Below, piece after piece: positions 16,687 to 25,085 of a stretch of 64,000 bases of DNA. The translations under genes and the position numbers were made by a program. The first letter of the stretch is position 1; every line of letters starts with the position of its first letter. This DNA is from an uncultured Alistipes sp. (lineage in GTDB: Bacteria; Bacteroidota; Bacteroidia; Bacteroidales; Rikenellaceae), in contig CALUNE010000009.1 of the NCBI GenBank assembly GCA_944321945.1, positions 1 to 64,000 on the forward strand, in the 5' to 3' direction. The notes beneath the pieces are model-generated. The model was not told where the DNA came from. It saw nothing but the letters and a program-made list of their open reading frames with translations, and made no database searches.

Positions 16687-16714
16687 TCCGCCGCTCGTGT
16701 CACACAAACGTAAC

Positions 16715-16745
16715 GGGGCCGTCATTCCGATGAAACGACGGCCCC
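16715..16745 (+). terminator. Hairpin after the Pit transporter gene
   Basis: GGGGCCGTC (16715-16723) pairs with GACGGCCCC (16737-16745). There is no T tract; the next bases are the -7 element of the candidate small RNA, so it may separate the two transcripts. Confidence 0.5.
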
Positions 16746-16746
16746 G

Positions 16747-16754
16747 TATCTTTG
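16747..16754 (+). promoter_or_regulatory. -7 element of a candidate small RNA
   Basis: TATCTTTG fits TAnnTTTG exactly. No -33 TTTG is visible; the hairpin at 16715-16745 occupies that position. Transcription would start near 16760. Confidence 0.6.
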
Positions 16755-16759
16755 CAACG

Positions 16760-16855
16760 TGAAAACCGAAGGACGGTTTCACAAGTTGGTTTTAGGTTAC
16801 ATAAGTAGGTTAGTGGGAGATGCAGCGACGCGACGTCGCGGCATCTTCGTTTTTC
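16760..16855 (+). ncRNA. Candidate small RNA of about 96 nt
   Basis: A short transcription unit is bounded by TATCTTTG at 16747-16754 and a rho-independent terminator at 16818-16855. The 5' end would fold as a hairpin: GTGAAAACCG (16759-16768) with CGGTTTCAC (16774-16782), one bulged A. A single-stranded purine/U-rich middle with two AGGTTA copies follows, then the terminator stem. No convincing reading frame fits inside. It is downstream of the phosphate transporter and upstream of a tandem repeat. The Bacteroidales-1 RNA family has a comparable promoter-to-terminator layout, but I cannot match the sequence from memory. Confidence 0.5.
16818..16855 (+). terminator. Terminator of the candidate small RNA
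   Basis: AGATGC (16818-16823) pairs with GCATCT (16841-16846) and GCGACG (16825-16830) with CGTCGC (16834-16839), with one A-G mismatch between. The tail TCGTTTTTC follows. Confidence 0.8.
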
Positions 16856-16908
16856 ATGCCCCTTGCCCGGACCATGCGACAGCCCGTCCGGCGGCCCGAC
16901 AAACTCCT

Positions 16909-17007
16909 GCCCGGCAGTCCGGCAACTCCCGTCCGGCAGTCCGGCAACTCCCGTCCGGCAGTCCGGCAACTCCCGTCCGGCAGTCCGGCAACTCCCGTCC
17001 GGCGGCC
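16909..17007. repeat. GC-rich tandem repeat, 22-nt unit, four and a half copies
   Basis: The unit GTCCGGCAGTCCGGCAACTC plus CC starts at 16909 (first base pairs differ), 16931, 16953, 16975 and 16997. Copies two to four are identical. It ends within a few bases of the stop codon of the leftward gene at 17010. There are no spacers, so it is not a CRISPR array. Confidence 0.9.
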
Positions 17008-17009
17008 CG

Positions 17010-17402
17010 CTATTTCTCCATGTCGCGCAGATGGATCTCCAGCGCGCGGACCGAAATCTGGATCTCGCGGAACGAAACCCCCAACGAGGCGATCAACAGC
17101 AGCAGCGCGATGCCGAATACCCAAACCGAGAGCGTAAAACACCCGACATAAATCAGAAACATCGTCACCACACAGAGAAACAGGCTCGAAACGCCGAGCG
17201 CCTGCATCGTGCGGGTGAGATGGAGCCGGCGCCGCAGGTTGTCGATCTGGGCACGTGTCACCTTCGAAGGGTGTTCGAGATGCTGCTCCTTGAGCGTGCG
17301 CACAAGCTGTGCGTAGGAGAGAAAACGGTTCGTGTAGGCCAGCAGGATCAGCGACACGGCCGAAAAGAGCAGTGCCGGCGTCGTAAGCGTAAGTTCTTCC
17401 AT
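17010..17402 (-). CDS. DUF2721-like membrane protein
   Basis: A 130-residue protein with a hydrophobic N-terminal segment (about 6-22), a charged helix (RTLKEQHLEHPSKVTRAQIDNLRRRLHL) listed here as RTLKEQHLEH and RAQIDNLRRRLHL, and two closely spaced membrane helices (about 72-112), then an amphipathic C-terminus. This matches my picture of the small DUF2721 family; its function is unknown. The start at 17402 is set by the -7 element at 17441-17434; the frame is open to 17513 but that part lies upstream of the promoter. The gene is divergent from pflB and its stop abuts a minisatellite. Confidence 0.75.
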   Translation of the reverse strand: MEELTLTTPALLFSAVSLILLAYTNRFLSYAQLVRTLKEQHLEHPSKVTRAQIDNLRRRLHLTRTMQALGVSSLFLCVVTMFLIYVGCFTLSVWVFGIALLLLIASLGVSFREIQISVRALEIHLRDMEK

Positions 17403-17433
17403 GATTGCAGGATATTGATTTTTGATTTTGCCG

Positions 17434-17441
17434 CAAAGGTA
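17434..17441 (-). promoter_or_regulatory. -7 element of the DUF2721-like gene
   Basis: On the minus strand TACCTTTG fits the consensus, 31 bases before the ATG at 17402. Confidence 0.6.
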
Positions 17442-17562
17442 GCCATTTTCGCCGAATCCGCGAAGCCTCTCCCCCACCCGGCACAAGGTACCGAAACGTA
17501 GGTATTTTTTCAAATTTTATACGAATTTGAAAGCCCGATTCGCCGTATACGAAAAATTCGCC

Positions 17563-17570
17563 TATCTTTG
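17563..17570 (+). promoter_or_regulatory. -7 element of the pflB-pflA operon
   Basis: TATCTTTG fits the consensus, 49 bases before the pflB ATG. The -33 region is not consensus. Confidence 0.62.
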
Positions 17571-17619
17571 TGCGCCGAAAGAAGACAATCTTAATCCAAA
17601 AACGAACAACAACGCATCT

Positions 17620-19848
17620 ATGGAACTGAACAAAACCTTTATCGACGGGCTTTGGAGCAAGGAGATCAACGTCACGAGTTTCGTGCAGACGAACATCACC
17701 CCCTATCTGGGCGACGCCTCGTTCCTGCAGGGACCTACCGAACGCACCCAACACATCTGGAATCTTTGCCTGAAAGCCCTCGAGGAGGAGCGTCAGAACA
17801 ACGGCATCCGCTCGCTGGACAACAAGACCGTCTCGACCATCACCTCCCACAAGGCCGGCTACATCGACCGTGAGAACGAACTGATCGTGGGCCTGCAGAC
17901 CGACGAACTGCTCAAACGCGCCATCAAACCCTTCGGCGGCATCAACGTCGTCTCGCGCGCCTGCAGGGAGAACGGCGTGGATGTCGACGAAAAGGTGCGC
18001 GACATCTTCACCCACTACCGCAAGACCCACAACGACGGCGTCTTCGACGTCTACACCGAGGAGATCCGTTCGTTCCGCTCGCTGGGCTTCCTGACGGGCC
18101 TTCCGGACAACTACGCCCGCGGCCGCATCATCGGCGACTACCGCCGCCTGGCCCTCTACGGAACGGACCGCCTGATCGAGGCCAAACAGCAGGATCTGCG
18201 CAACCTCACCGGTCCGATGACCGACGCCCGCATCCGCCTGCGCGAGGAGGTCGCCGAGCAGATCAAGGCCCTCAAGGAGATCCGCACGCTGGGCGAATAC
18301 TACGGTCTGGATCTGAGCCGCCCGGCCACGTCGGCCCAGGAGGCCGTACAGTGGGTCTACATGGCCTATCTGGCCGCCGTCAAGGAGCAGGACGGTGCCG
18401 CCATGTCGCTGGGCAACGTCTCGTCGTTCCTCGACATCTTCATCGAATACGACCTCTCGCACGGTCTGATCGACGAAACCTTTGCCCAGGAGCTGATCGA
18501 CCAGTTCGTCATCAAGCTCCGCATGGTGCGCCACCTGCGCATGCAGTCCTACAACGACATCTTCGCCGGCGACCCGACGTGGGTCACCGAGGCCATCGGC
18601 GGCCGCTTCAACGACGGTCGCACGAAGGTGACGAAGACCTCGTTCCGCTTCCTGCAGACGCTCTACAACCTCGGCCCCTCGCCCGAACCCAACCTCACGA
18701 TCCTCTGGAGCCCCGATCTGCCGCAGGGCTTCAAGGAGTTCTGCGCCCGCGTCTCGGCCGACACCAGCTCGATCCAGTACGAGAACGACGATCTGATGCG
18801 CGAAGTGCGCCACTCGGACGACTACGGCATCGCCTGCTGCGTGTCGTACCAGGACATCGGCCGCCAGATCCAGTTCTTCGGCGCCCGCTGCAACCTGGCC
18901 AAGGCCCTGCTGCTGGCCCTGAACGAGGGCCGCTGCGAGAACACCGGCACGCTGATGGTCAAGGGCATCCCGGCTCTGTCGGAGGGTCCGCTGCGCTTCG
19001 AGGAGGTGATGCAGAACTACAAGAAGGTGCTGCATGAGATCGCCCGCGTCTACAACGAGGCGATGAACATCATCCACTACATGCACGACAAGTACTACTA
19101 CGAGAAGGCCCAGATGGCGTTCGTCGACACCGATCCGCGCATCAACCTGGCCTACGGCGTGGCCGGTCTCTCGATCGCACTCGACTCGCTGTCGGCCATC
19201 AAATATGCCCGGGTGACCCCGCGCCGCAACGAACTGGGGCTGACCGAGAGCTTCGACATCGAGGGCGAATTCCCCTGCTTCGGCAACAACGACGACCGCG
19301 TCGACCATCTGGGCGTCGATCTGGTCTACTACTTCAGCGAGGAGCTGAAGAAACTGCCCGTCTACAAGAATGCCCGCCCGACGCTGTCGCTGCTCACCAT
19401 CACCTCGAACGTGATGTACGGCAAGAAGACCGGCGCCACGCCCGACGGACGTGCCAAGGGGGTCGCCTTCGCGCCGGGCGCAAACCCCATGCACGGACGC
19501 GACAAGAGCGGTGCCATCGCTTCGCTCTCGTCGGTGGCCAAACTGCGTTACCGCGACTCGCAGGACGGTATCTCGAACACCTTCTCGATCATCCCCAAAT
19601 CGCTGGGTCCGACGCCCGAGGAGCGGGTCGACAACCTGGTGACGATGCTCGACGGCTACTTCACGAAGGGTGCCCACCACCTGAACGTCAACGTGCTGAA
19701 CCGCGAGATGCTCGAAGATGCCATGGTGCATCCCGAGAAGTATCCGCAGCTGACGATCCGCGTGTCGGGCTATGCCGTGAACTTCACCAAGCTGAGCCGC
19801 GAACACCAGCTGGAGGTCATCAGCCGCAGTTTCCATGAGCGCATGTAA
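17620..19848 (+). CDS. pflB: Formate acetyltransferase (pyruvate formate-lyase)
   Basis: A 742-residue cytosolic glycyl-radical enzyme that turns pyruvate and CoA into acetyl-CoA and formate under anaerobic conditions. The catalytic cysteine pair is C406-C407 in IACCVSY and the radical site is G717 in RVSGYAVNF, near the C-terminus as expected. Length is normal for the family. The ATG at 17620 gives the usual [12 protein letters not shown] start; upstream codons to 17527 include the promoter and are excluded. The activating enzyme gene pflA follows after 81 bases. Confidence 0.97.
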   Translation: MELNKTFIDGLWSKEINVTSFVQTNITPYLGDASFLQGPTERTQHIWNLCLKALEEERQNNGIRSLDNKTVSTITSHKAGYIDRENELIVGLQTDELLKRAIKPFGGINVVSRACRENGVDVDEKVRDIFTHYRKTHNDGVFDVYTEEIRSFRSLGFLTGLPDNYARGRIIGDYRRLALYGTDRLIEAKQQDLRNLTGPMTDARIRLREEVAEQIKALKEIRTLGEYYGLDLSRPATSAQEAVQWVYMAYLAAVKEQDGAAMSLGNVSSFLDIFIEYDLSHGLIDETFAQELIDQFVIKLRMVRHLRMQSYNDIFAGDPTWVTEAIGGRFNDGRTKVTKTSFRFLQTLYNLGPSPEPNLTILWSPDLPQGFKEFCARVSADTSSIQYENDDLMREVRHSDDYGIACCVSYQDIGRQIQFFGARCNLAKALLLALNEGRCENTGTLMVKGIPALSEGPLRFEEVMQNYKKVLHEIARVYNEAMNIIHYMHDKYYYEKAQMAFVDTDPRINLAYGVAGLSIALDSLSAIKYARVTPRRNELGLTESFDIEGEFPCFGNNDDRVDHLGVDLVYYFSEELKKLPVYKNARPTLSLLTITSNVMYGKKTGATPDGRAKGVAFAPGANPMHGRDKSGAIASLSSVAKLRYRDSQDGISNTFSIIPKSLGPTPEERVDNLVTMLDGYFTKGAHHLNVNVLNREMLEDAMVHPEKYPQLTIRVSGYAVNFTKLSREHQLEVISRSFHERM

Positions 19849-19929
19849 CGGCGCAAGAGACCGCTTCCAACGGGAGGGGGCAGCACGCCTCCTCCCAATT
19901 GATCAGACGATTCCAAACACAACCGAGCG

Positions 19930-20655
19930 ATGATCCGCGTACACTCCTATGAATCGATGGGAACGTTTGACGGGCCGGGACTGCGGCTTGTCGTCTTCCT
20001 GCAGGGCTGCCCGTTCCGCTGCCTCTACTGCGCCAACCCCGACACGATCGAAGCGGGCGGCGGCCGCGAAACCGACGAGGCGGAGATCCTCCGCATGGCC
20101 GTCGATCAGAAACCCTTCTACGGACGGCGGGGCGGCGTGACCTTCTCGGGCGGCGAACCGACGTTCCAGGCCGCAGCGCTCGTACCGCTGGTGCGGAAGC
20201 TGAAGGAGGCCGGGATCCACGTCTGTCTGGATTCGAACGGCGGGGTGTGGAATCCGGCCGTCGAGGAGCTGCTGGGGCTGGTGGATCTGGTGCTGCTCGA
20301 TGTCAAGCAGGCCGATCCGGAACGTCACCGCGCACTCACCGGACGCTCGAACTCGCAGACCCTCCGTACGGCCGCCTGGCTCGAGGAGCACGGCAAACCC
20401 TTCTGGCTGCGCTACGTACTGGTCCCGGGCTACAGCGATGCCGAGGCCGACATCCGCACGCTGGGCCGGCTGCTCGGCGGCTATCGCTCGATCCAGCGTG
20501 TCGAACTGCTCCCCTACCACACGCTGGGGGTGCACAAGTACGAAGCCATGGGGCTGGAGTACCGCCTGCGCGACGTGCGGGAGAACACCCCCGAACAGAT
20601 CGACCGCGCGGCCGCCCTGCTGCGCGAATACTTTCCGACGGTGGTGGTCAACTGA
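19930..20655 (+). CDS. pflA: Pyruvate formate-lyase activating enzyme (radical SAM)
   Basis: A 241-residue radical-SAM protein that installs the glycyl radical on PflB. The 4Fe-4S cluster motif is CPFRCLYC (C27, C31, C34). The SAM-binding GGE motif is FSGGEP (about 74-79), and LLDVKQAD (about 122-129) is typical of the group. No extra ferredoxin-like cluster domain is inserted, so it is the short PflA type rather than an activase for another glycyl-radical enzyme. It is downstream of pflB on the same strand and ends before a two-way terminator. Confidence 0.95.
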   Translation: MIRVHSYESMGTFDGPGLRLVVFLQGCPFRCLYCANPDTIEAGGGRETDEAEILRMAVDQKPFYGRRGGVTFSGGEPTFQAAALVPLVRKLKEAGIHVCLDSNGGVWNPAVEELLGLVDLVLLDVKQADPERHRALTGRSNSQTLRTAAWLEEHGKPFWLRYVLVPGYSDAEADIRTLGRLLGGYRSIQRVELLPYHTLGVHKYEAMGLEYRLRDVRENTPEQIDRAAALLREYFPTVVVN

Positions 20656-20676
20656 CCGGCCGCATCCGACCAACGA

Positions 20677-20711
20677 AAAGACCCGGGTCCCTTAGCAGGA
20701 CCCGGGTCTTT
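20677..20711. terminator. Bidirectional terminator between pflA and the HTCS gene
   Basis: AAAGACCCGGGTCC (20677-20690) pairs with GGACCCGGGTCTTT (20698-20711). T-rich tails occur on both strands, so it can end both converging transcripts. Confidence 0.93.
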
Positions 20712-20712
20712 C

Positions 20713-23700
20713 TTATTCGTCGGATGGTGCGGCCGCCGATCCGCCGGAAGCTCCGTCCCGGGCAGCAGAACCGGGTGTCCCGGCAGGATCGGGCGTCCCG
20801 GCAGGATCGGGCGTTTCGGCAGGATCGGGCGTCTCGGCAGGATCGGGCGTCTCGGAGGTTTCGGGCGTCTCGGAGACGAAATTCTTCGGCAGCACGCCGA
20901 ACTGCTTCTGGAAACACTTCGAGAAATAGGAGGTCGAACTGAATCCGACCATGTAGCAGACCTCGTTGATGTGGTAGCGTTTGTCGCGGAGCAGCTGGGC
21001 GGCCGTCTTCAGCCGTTCGAGACGCAGGTAGTCGTTCGGAGTCATGTCCAGCACCCCCTTGATCTTGCGGTAGAAGCTCGCCCGGCTCATGTGCATCATC
21101 TCGGCGATGTCGTTCATCTTGAACTCCGGGTTGTTGAAGTTGGCATGGATGATCTCCTGCAGACGGACGATGAAATCCGTATCGGCCGACGAGGTGGCCA
21201 TCGTGTTGGCCAGCACGAGCGGATTCTTCGTGAAGGCCTCGCAGAGTTTCTGACGGCTCTTGATCAGATTGGCGATCACCGAAAGCAGGTAATCCGACGA
21301 GAAGGGCTTCTCGATATAGGCGTCGGCTCCGGCATCCATGCCCGAAATCTTCGACTGCAAGGTGGTCTTTGCCGTCAGCAGCACCAGCGGAATGTGGCTG
21401 TAACGCAGATCGTTCTTCACCCGCTGACAGAGTTCGATACCATCCATGCGGGGCATCATGATATCGCTGACAATCAGATTGATGTAGTTCTTTTCGAGCA
21501 GTTCGAGCGCCTCGACGCCGTTTTCGGCCGTCACGACGGCATAGTGTGCCGCGAGCTGTCGCCGGATGAAGGCGCACATCTCGGCATTGTCCTCAACCAC
21601 CAGGATGCAGTAGGCATCGCCGGCGGGCTCCGGAGCCGGTTCCGGAGCGGGTGCCGACGGCTTGTCGGGGTGCGGAACGGGAGCTTCCGGCCGAGCCTGG
21701 AGATCGGCCGGAAGGGTCAGCACGAATTCGTTGACCTGCGTCGAGGGTCCCATTGCCAGCGTACCGTGGTGCAGTTCGGCCAGCGACCGGGCCAGGGCCA
21801 GTCCGATCCCCGTTCCGGGGGCCTCGTCCTGGCGGGCGTGGCGGAAGAACGGCGCGAAAATCGCCTCGCGCATCTCCGCGGGAACCACCTCGCCGTCGTT
21901 GGTCACCGTGAGCCGCCAGGCCCCGTCGGTCCGGTGCAACTCCACCCGGACCTCCGTATCGGAATACTTCAGCGCGTTGTTGAACAGATTGCTCAGAATC
22001 TTGGTGAAGGCCTCCCGGTCGATCGCCGCCCAGGCTTCGGGTTCGTCGATGTGCAGTTCGAAGCGCTTGTTCTGCTGCTTGGCCGACGAGCTGAAGCGGT
22101 AGAAGGTCTCCGAAACGACATCCGCCACATTCTGGCGGGTCAGATTGAGCGGCAGACGCTCCTTTTCGATCTTCTGGAAATCGAGCAGCTGGTTCGTCAG
22201 GTCGAGCAGCCGGTTCGTATTGCGGTCCATGATCTCAAGGTCCTCGACCAGATCGCGATCCACCTTCCTGCGGGCCAGGATATTCTCCAGCGGACCCTTG
22301 ATGAGCGTCAGCGGCGTGCGGATCTCATGGGCGATATTGGTGAAGAAGTTGATCTTCGCATTGTAGAGTTCACGCTCCTTCTCGCGTTCGAAGGCCTCGA
22401 TGTGCTGCTGCTGACGCCGGCGGTTGCGGCGCGTGTGGTAGACGAAGACCATCCCCAGCAACCCCACGCCCAGCAGTGCATAGACCGCATAGGCGGCTCC
22501 CGAAAGATAGAACGGCGGCGCCACCTCGATATACAGCCGCCGCGGAGGCACATCCTCGCGGTCGGCCAGCCGTACCTCGAAGAGATAGCGTCCGGGATCG
22601 AGTTTCGAATAGGTGATCGTCGACGATTCGGCCGTATAGCGTCGCCAATGGTCGTCGAGCCCCGCCATCCTGAACAGCAGCCGGTTGGCCTGCGGTTCGC
22701 GGTAGCCGAGCGCCGCCAGCTGCAGGCTGAAGGAGTTCTGGTCGTAGGTCAGCCGCAGCGAATCGCTGCAGATGATGCTCTTGTGCAGGGGCGAGTGGCG
22801 TTCGCCGACCGAAACGGGTTCGTCGAGCAGCGAAAAGTCGGTGATGTAGACCGGCGGCACGAAATCCGTACGTCGTTCGGTCAGGCGCTCGGGGTCGAAC
22901 GAAATCAACCCCTCGATGCAGCCGAAATAGATGATCCCCTGCTCGGAGCGGTAGCTCGACTTGTAGTTGAACTGATTGCTCAGCAGCCGGTCGGCCACGG
23001 TATAGACCTGCCGGACCCGGGCCTGTTGCGGATCGAAGAGCACCAGTCCGCGATTGGTCGTGATCCAGAAGAGACCGCGGGCATCCTCGACGATCTGAAA
23101 GGCCACGTCGCTCGGCATGCCGTCGCAGGAGTTGTAGCGGATGAAGGTCTCGTGTTCGGGGTCGAAACGGCAGAAACCCGACCCCTCGGTCGTCAGCCAG
23201 ATCTGACCGTGCGAATCCTCGCAGACACTCGTGATGTTGTCGCACGGCAGCGAGCGCTCGTCCTCGGGATCGTTGAGATACTGCCTCCAGCGGTCGTTGC
23301 GCGCATCGTAACAATAGAGGCCGTTCGAGAAGGTGGCCACCCACAGCCGTCCGTTCGAGTCCTCGCGAATGTCGTTGACCATCTTTCCGCCGTTGATCTG
23401 CGGAACCAGCTGGAAACGGTCCGTCGTCCGGTCGTAGTACTGCAGTCCGTGCATCGTACCGACGTAGATGCGGCCGTTGTTCGTGCGGCAGAGGGCGAAG
23501 ACATAGTTGCTGAAGATCCGGCCCGGGGCTCCGTTGTCGGTGTAGGCCCGGATGCGGCCGCTGCGGGTGTCAATCACCCGGATACCCTTCGAGAAGGTGC
23601 TGACCCAGAGGTCGCTGCCGTCCACAAGCAGGCCGTGGACGTTGGAGAAATCCCGGCTCGGAGCGAAGAAGTCGAAGCGGCGCGTCGCGGGATCGAAATG

Positions 23701-24831
23701 GTAGAGACCGGCATCCTCGGTGCCGACCCACAGTCCGCCGGCGGGGTCGGGGCAGATCTCCCGCACGCGACGCCCCTGCAGGCTGTAGGGGTCGTCCGTC
23801 TGGTAGTACTTGTCGAAATCGGAGTTGCGGCGCGGCAGGTAGTTGATGCCGCCGAAGAACGAACCGATCCACAAACCGCCCTCACGGTCCTTGCAGAGCG
23901 AATAGACGGCATTGTCCGAGAGCGAATAGGGGTCGTAGTGCGAACTGCGCAGCTGCTGGTGGCTGCGGGTGCGGGTATTGTAGACCACGATGCCCGATTC
24001 GGTGCCGATCCACAGTTCGTCGGGAGCGTACTGCAGGATGGTGCGCACGAAGAGCGGCGTCGAGGGGTCGTCGGTCAGCCGCAGCGGCGTGACCCGTGCC
24101 GTGATGAGATCCACCTCGACCACGCCGTGCATCTCCAGACCGAGATACATGCGGTTGTAGTCGCTCGGGCAGATGTACGAGATGATGTCCTTGGCCAGGA
24201 TCGGCTCGCCGGTGTCGGTCAGGAAGGGGCGCACGTGTTCGAAGCCGTCCTCCGTGCAGAAGAGCCCGCCGCCGTAACCGGCAAACCAGATCACCCCGTT
24301 GCGGTCGCTGCACAGCGTGCGGATGGCCCGCTTCTCGCGATAACGGTTTTCGGTCACGCCCGTACGGGGATCGTGACAGAAGATGCCGTTGGCCTCGACG
24401 ACGATCCAGATACGCCCCTCGGGGTCGCAGTCCAGCACGGTGACGGGTTTGGTGATGAGCTTGCCCTCGGGATCGTAGAGCGGCAGCGCCTCGAAGCGTT
24501 CCGTTTCGGGGTCGTAGATGTAGAGCCCCGAATCGGTGCCGACCCACAGCCGGTGGCAGCCGTCCTCGACCAGACACTTGATCAGGCTGTTTCCCAGTCC
24601 TGTCTTTTCGCGCGGATTGTGCTTGAAGATCTTGAACGTCTTTCCGTCGTAGCGGTTCAGGCCGTCCTTGGTCCCGAACCACATGAAGCCCCGTTCATCC
24701 TGAAGAATCGAGGTGACGGTATTTTGCGACAGGCCGTCGTTGATCCCCAGCCGATCGAAATGGATCGACTGTGCGGAGGCGATCAGCACGCCGCCGAGGA
24801 GCTCGAGAATCAGCAGGTGAAGTCTTTTCAT
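20713..24831 (-). CDS. Hybrid two-component system regulator (HTCS)
   Basis: A 1372-residue one-protein sensor and regulator. A signal peptide (1-20) is followed by two-component propeller repeats (about 25-690; many WFGT/WVGT-type turns), a Y_Y_Y domain (about 700-770) and one membrane helix (about 780-800). The cytoplasmic part has HisKA with H835 in NIAHEIRTPL, an ATPase domain (about 890-1060), a receiver (about 1075-1190) with phospho-acceptor D1123 in VSDIMMPRMDG, and an AraC-type DNA-binding domain (about 1225-1325). The last 45 residues are an odd ETPDPA repeat tail. The family senses glycan fragments in the periplasm and activates the adjacent PUL, here the divergent operon from 25086. 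The ATG at 24831 precedes the signal peptide; the promoter at 24853-24884 rules out the longer frame. Confidence 0.96.
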   Translation of the reverse strand: MKRLHLLILELLGGVLIASAQSIHFDRLGINDGLSQNTVTSILQDERGFMWFGTKDGLNRYDGKTFKIFKHNPREKTGLGNSLIKCLVEDGCHRLWVGTDSGLYIYDPETERFEALPLYDPEGKLITKPVTVLDCDPEGRIWIVVEANGIFCHDPRTGVTENRYREKRAIRTLCSDRNGVIWFAGYGGGLFCTEDGFEHVRPFLTDTGEPILAKDIISYICPSDYNRMYLGLEMHGVVEVDLITARVTPLRLTDDPSTPLFVRTILQYAPDELWIGTESGIVVYNTRTRSHQQLRSSHYDPYSLSDNAVYSLCKDREGGLWIGSFFGGINYLPRRNSDFDKYYQTDDPYSLQGRRVREICPDPAGGLWVGTEDAGLYHFDPATRRFDFFAPSRDFSNVHGLLVDGSDLWVSTFSKGIRVIDTRSGRIRAYTDNGAPGRIFSNYVFALCRTNNGRIYVGTMHGLQYYDRTTDRFQLVPQINGGKMVNDIREDSNGRLWVATFSNGLYCYDARNDRWRQYLNDPEDERSLPCDNITSVCEDSHGQIWLTTEGSGFCRFDPEHETFIRYNSCDGMPSDVAFQIVEDARGLFWITTNRGLVLFDPQQARVRQVYTVADRLLSNQFNYKSSYRSEQGIIYFGCIEGLISFDPERLTERRTDFVPPVYITDFSLLDEPVSVGERHSPLHKSIICSDSLRLTYDQNSFSLQLAALGYREPQANRLLFRMAGLDDHWRRYTAESSTITYSKLDPGRYLFEVRLADREDVPPRRLYIEVAPPFYLSGAAYAVYALLGVGLLGMVFVYHTRRNRRRQQQHIEAFEREKERELYNAKINFFTNIAHEIRTPLTLIKGPLENILARRKVDRDLVEDLEIMDRNTNRLLDLTNQLLDFQKIEKERLPLNLTRQNVADVVSETFYRFSSSAKQQNKRFELHIDEPEAWAAIDREAFTKILSNLFNNALKYSDTEVRVELHRTDGAWRLTVTNDGEVVPAEMREAIFAPFFRHARQDEAPGTGIGLALARSLAELHHGTLAMGPSTQVNEFVLTLPADLQARPEAPVPHPDKPSAPAPEPAPEPAGDAYCILVVEDNAEMCAFIRRQLAAHYAVVTAENGVEALELLEKNYINLIVSDIMMPRMDGIELCQRVKNDLRYSHIPLVLLTAKTTLQSKISGMDAGADAYIEKPFSSDYLLSVIANLIKSRQKLCEAFTKNPLVLANTMATSSADTDFIVRLQEIIHANFNNPEFKMNDIAEMMHMSRASFYRKIKGVLDMTPNDYLRLERLKTAAQLLRDKRYHINEVCYMVGFSSTSYFSKCFQKQFGVLPKNFVSETPETSETPDPAETPDPAETPDPAGTPDPAGTPGSAARDGASGGSAAAPSDE
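20781..20878. repeat. 18-nt tandem repeat inside the 3' end of the HTCS gene
   Basis: Units CGGCAGGATCGGGCGTYY start at 20781, 20799, 20817 and 20835, with degenerate copies at 20853 and 20871. They encode the six-residue ETPDPA/GTPDPA repeats after the DNA-binding domain, so copy number can change in frame. Confidence 0.88.
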
Positions 24832-24852
24832 GGCATTTCCGGGTTGGCAAAA

Positions 24853-24884
24853 CAAATATAGTGTTTTTCGTGCGTTCGGACAAA
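24853..24884 (-). promoter_or_regulatory. Promoter of the HTCS gene
   Basis: On the minus strand TTTG (24884-24881) and TATATTTG (24860-24853) match both consensus elements with a 20-base spacer. Confidence 0.88.
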
Positions 24885-24944
24885 TCCACGCCACGGGCGC
24901 GCGCATGATACATACATTGTGAATCAGTGAGTTATGCAATGATC

Positions 24945-24987
24945 AAATCATCTCACAACTTTGAGACGCCCAAAATTGAGATGATTT
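24945..24987. promoter_or_regulatory. Perfect 11-bp inverted repeat, candidate HTCS operator
   Basis: AAATCATCTCA (24945-24955) and TGAGATGATTT (24977-24987) are perfect reverse complements with a 21-base spacer; their centres are 32 bases apart, about three helical turns. TTGAGACG (24961-24968) repeats part of the right arm. The site lies between the divergent HTCS and PUL promoters, 48 bases upstream of the PUL -7 element. The spacer is long and no T tract follows, so a protein site is likelier than a terminator. Confidence 0.6.
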
Positions 24988-25034
24988 TTACATGAATAGC
25001 GACTATATTTTCTTACTCCCCGCACGGGCTTTTC

Positions 25035-25042
25035 TATCTTTG
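25035..25042 (+). promoter_or_regulatory. -7 element of the PUL operon
   Basis: TATCTTTG fits the consensus. The -33 region lacks TTTG, which would suit an HTCS-activated promoter. It is 44 bases before the first gene. Confidence 0.65.
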
Positions 25043-25085
25043 TGTTGGCAAAAAACGCCGTCATGAACCCTTCGAAAGAACCGAA

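Noticed and set aside
16909-17007. Possible CRISPR array
   Set aside because: The 22-nt units are directly tandem with no unique spacers, and no cas genes are present.
16759-17151. Small forward gene from the GTG/ATG near 16759
   Set aside because: The frame runs through the small-RNA terminator and the tandem repeats, and its translation is low-complexity.
16810-19836. Reverse frame of 1008 codons opposite pflB, running through the 22-nt repeats
   Set aside because: It crosses a minisatellite and a terminator, and pflB on the other strand has all catalytic motifs.
20971-24861. Forward open frame of 1296 codons opposite the HTCS gene
   Set aside because: Antisense shadow of the HTCS coding sequence; low-complexity translation without motifs.
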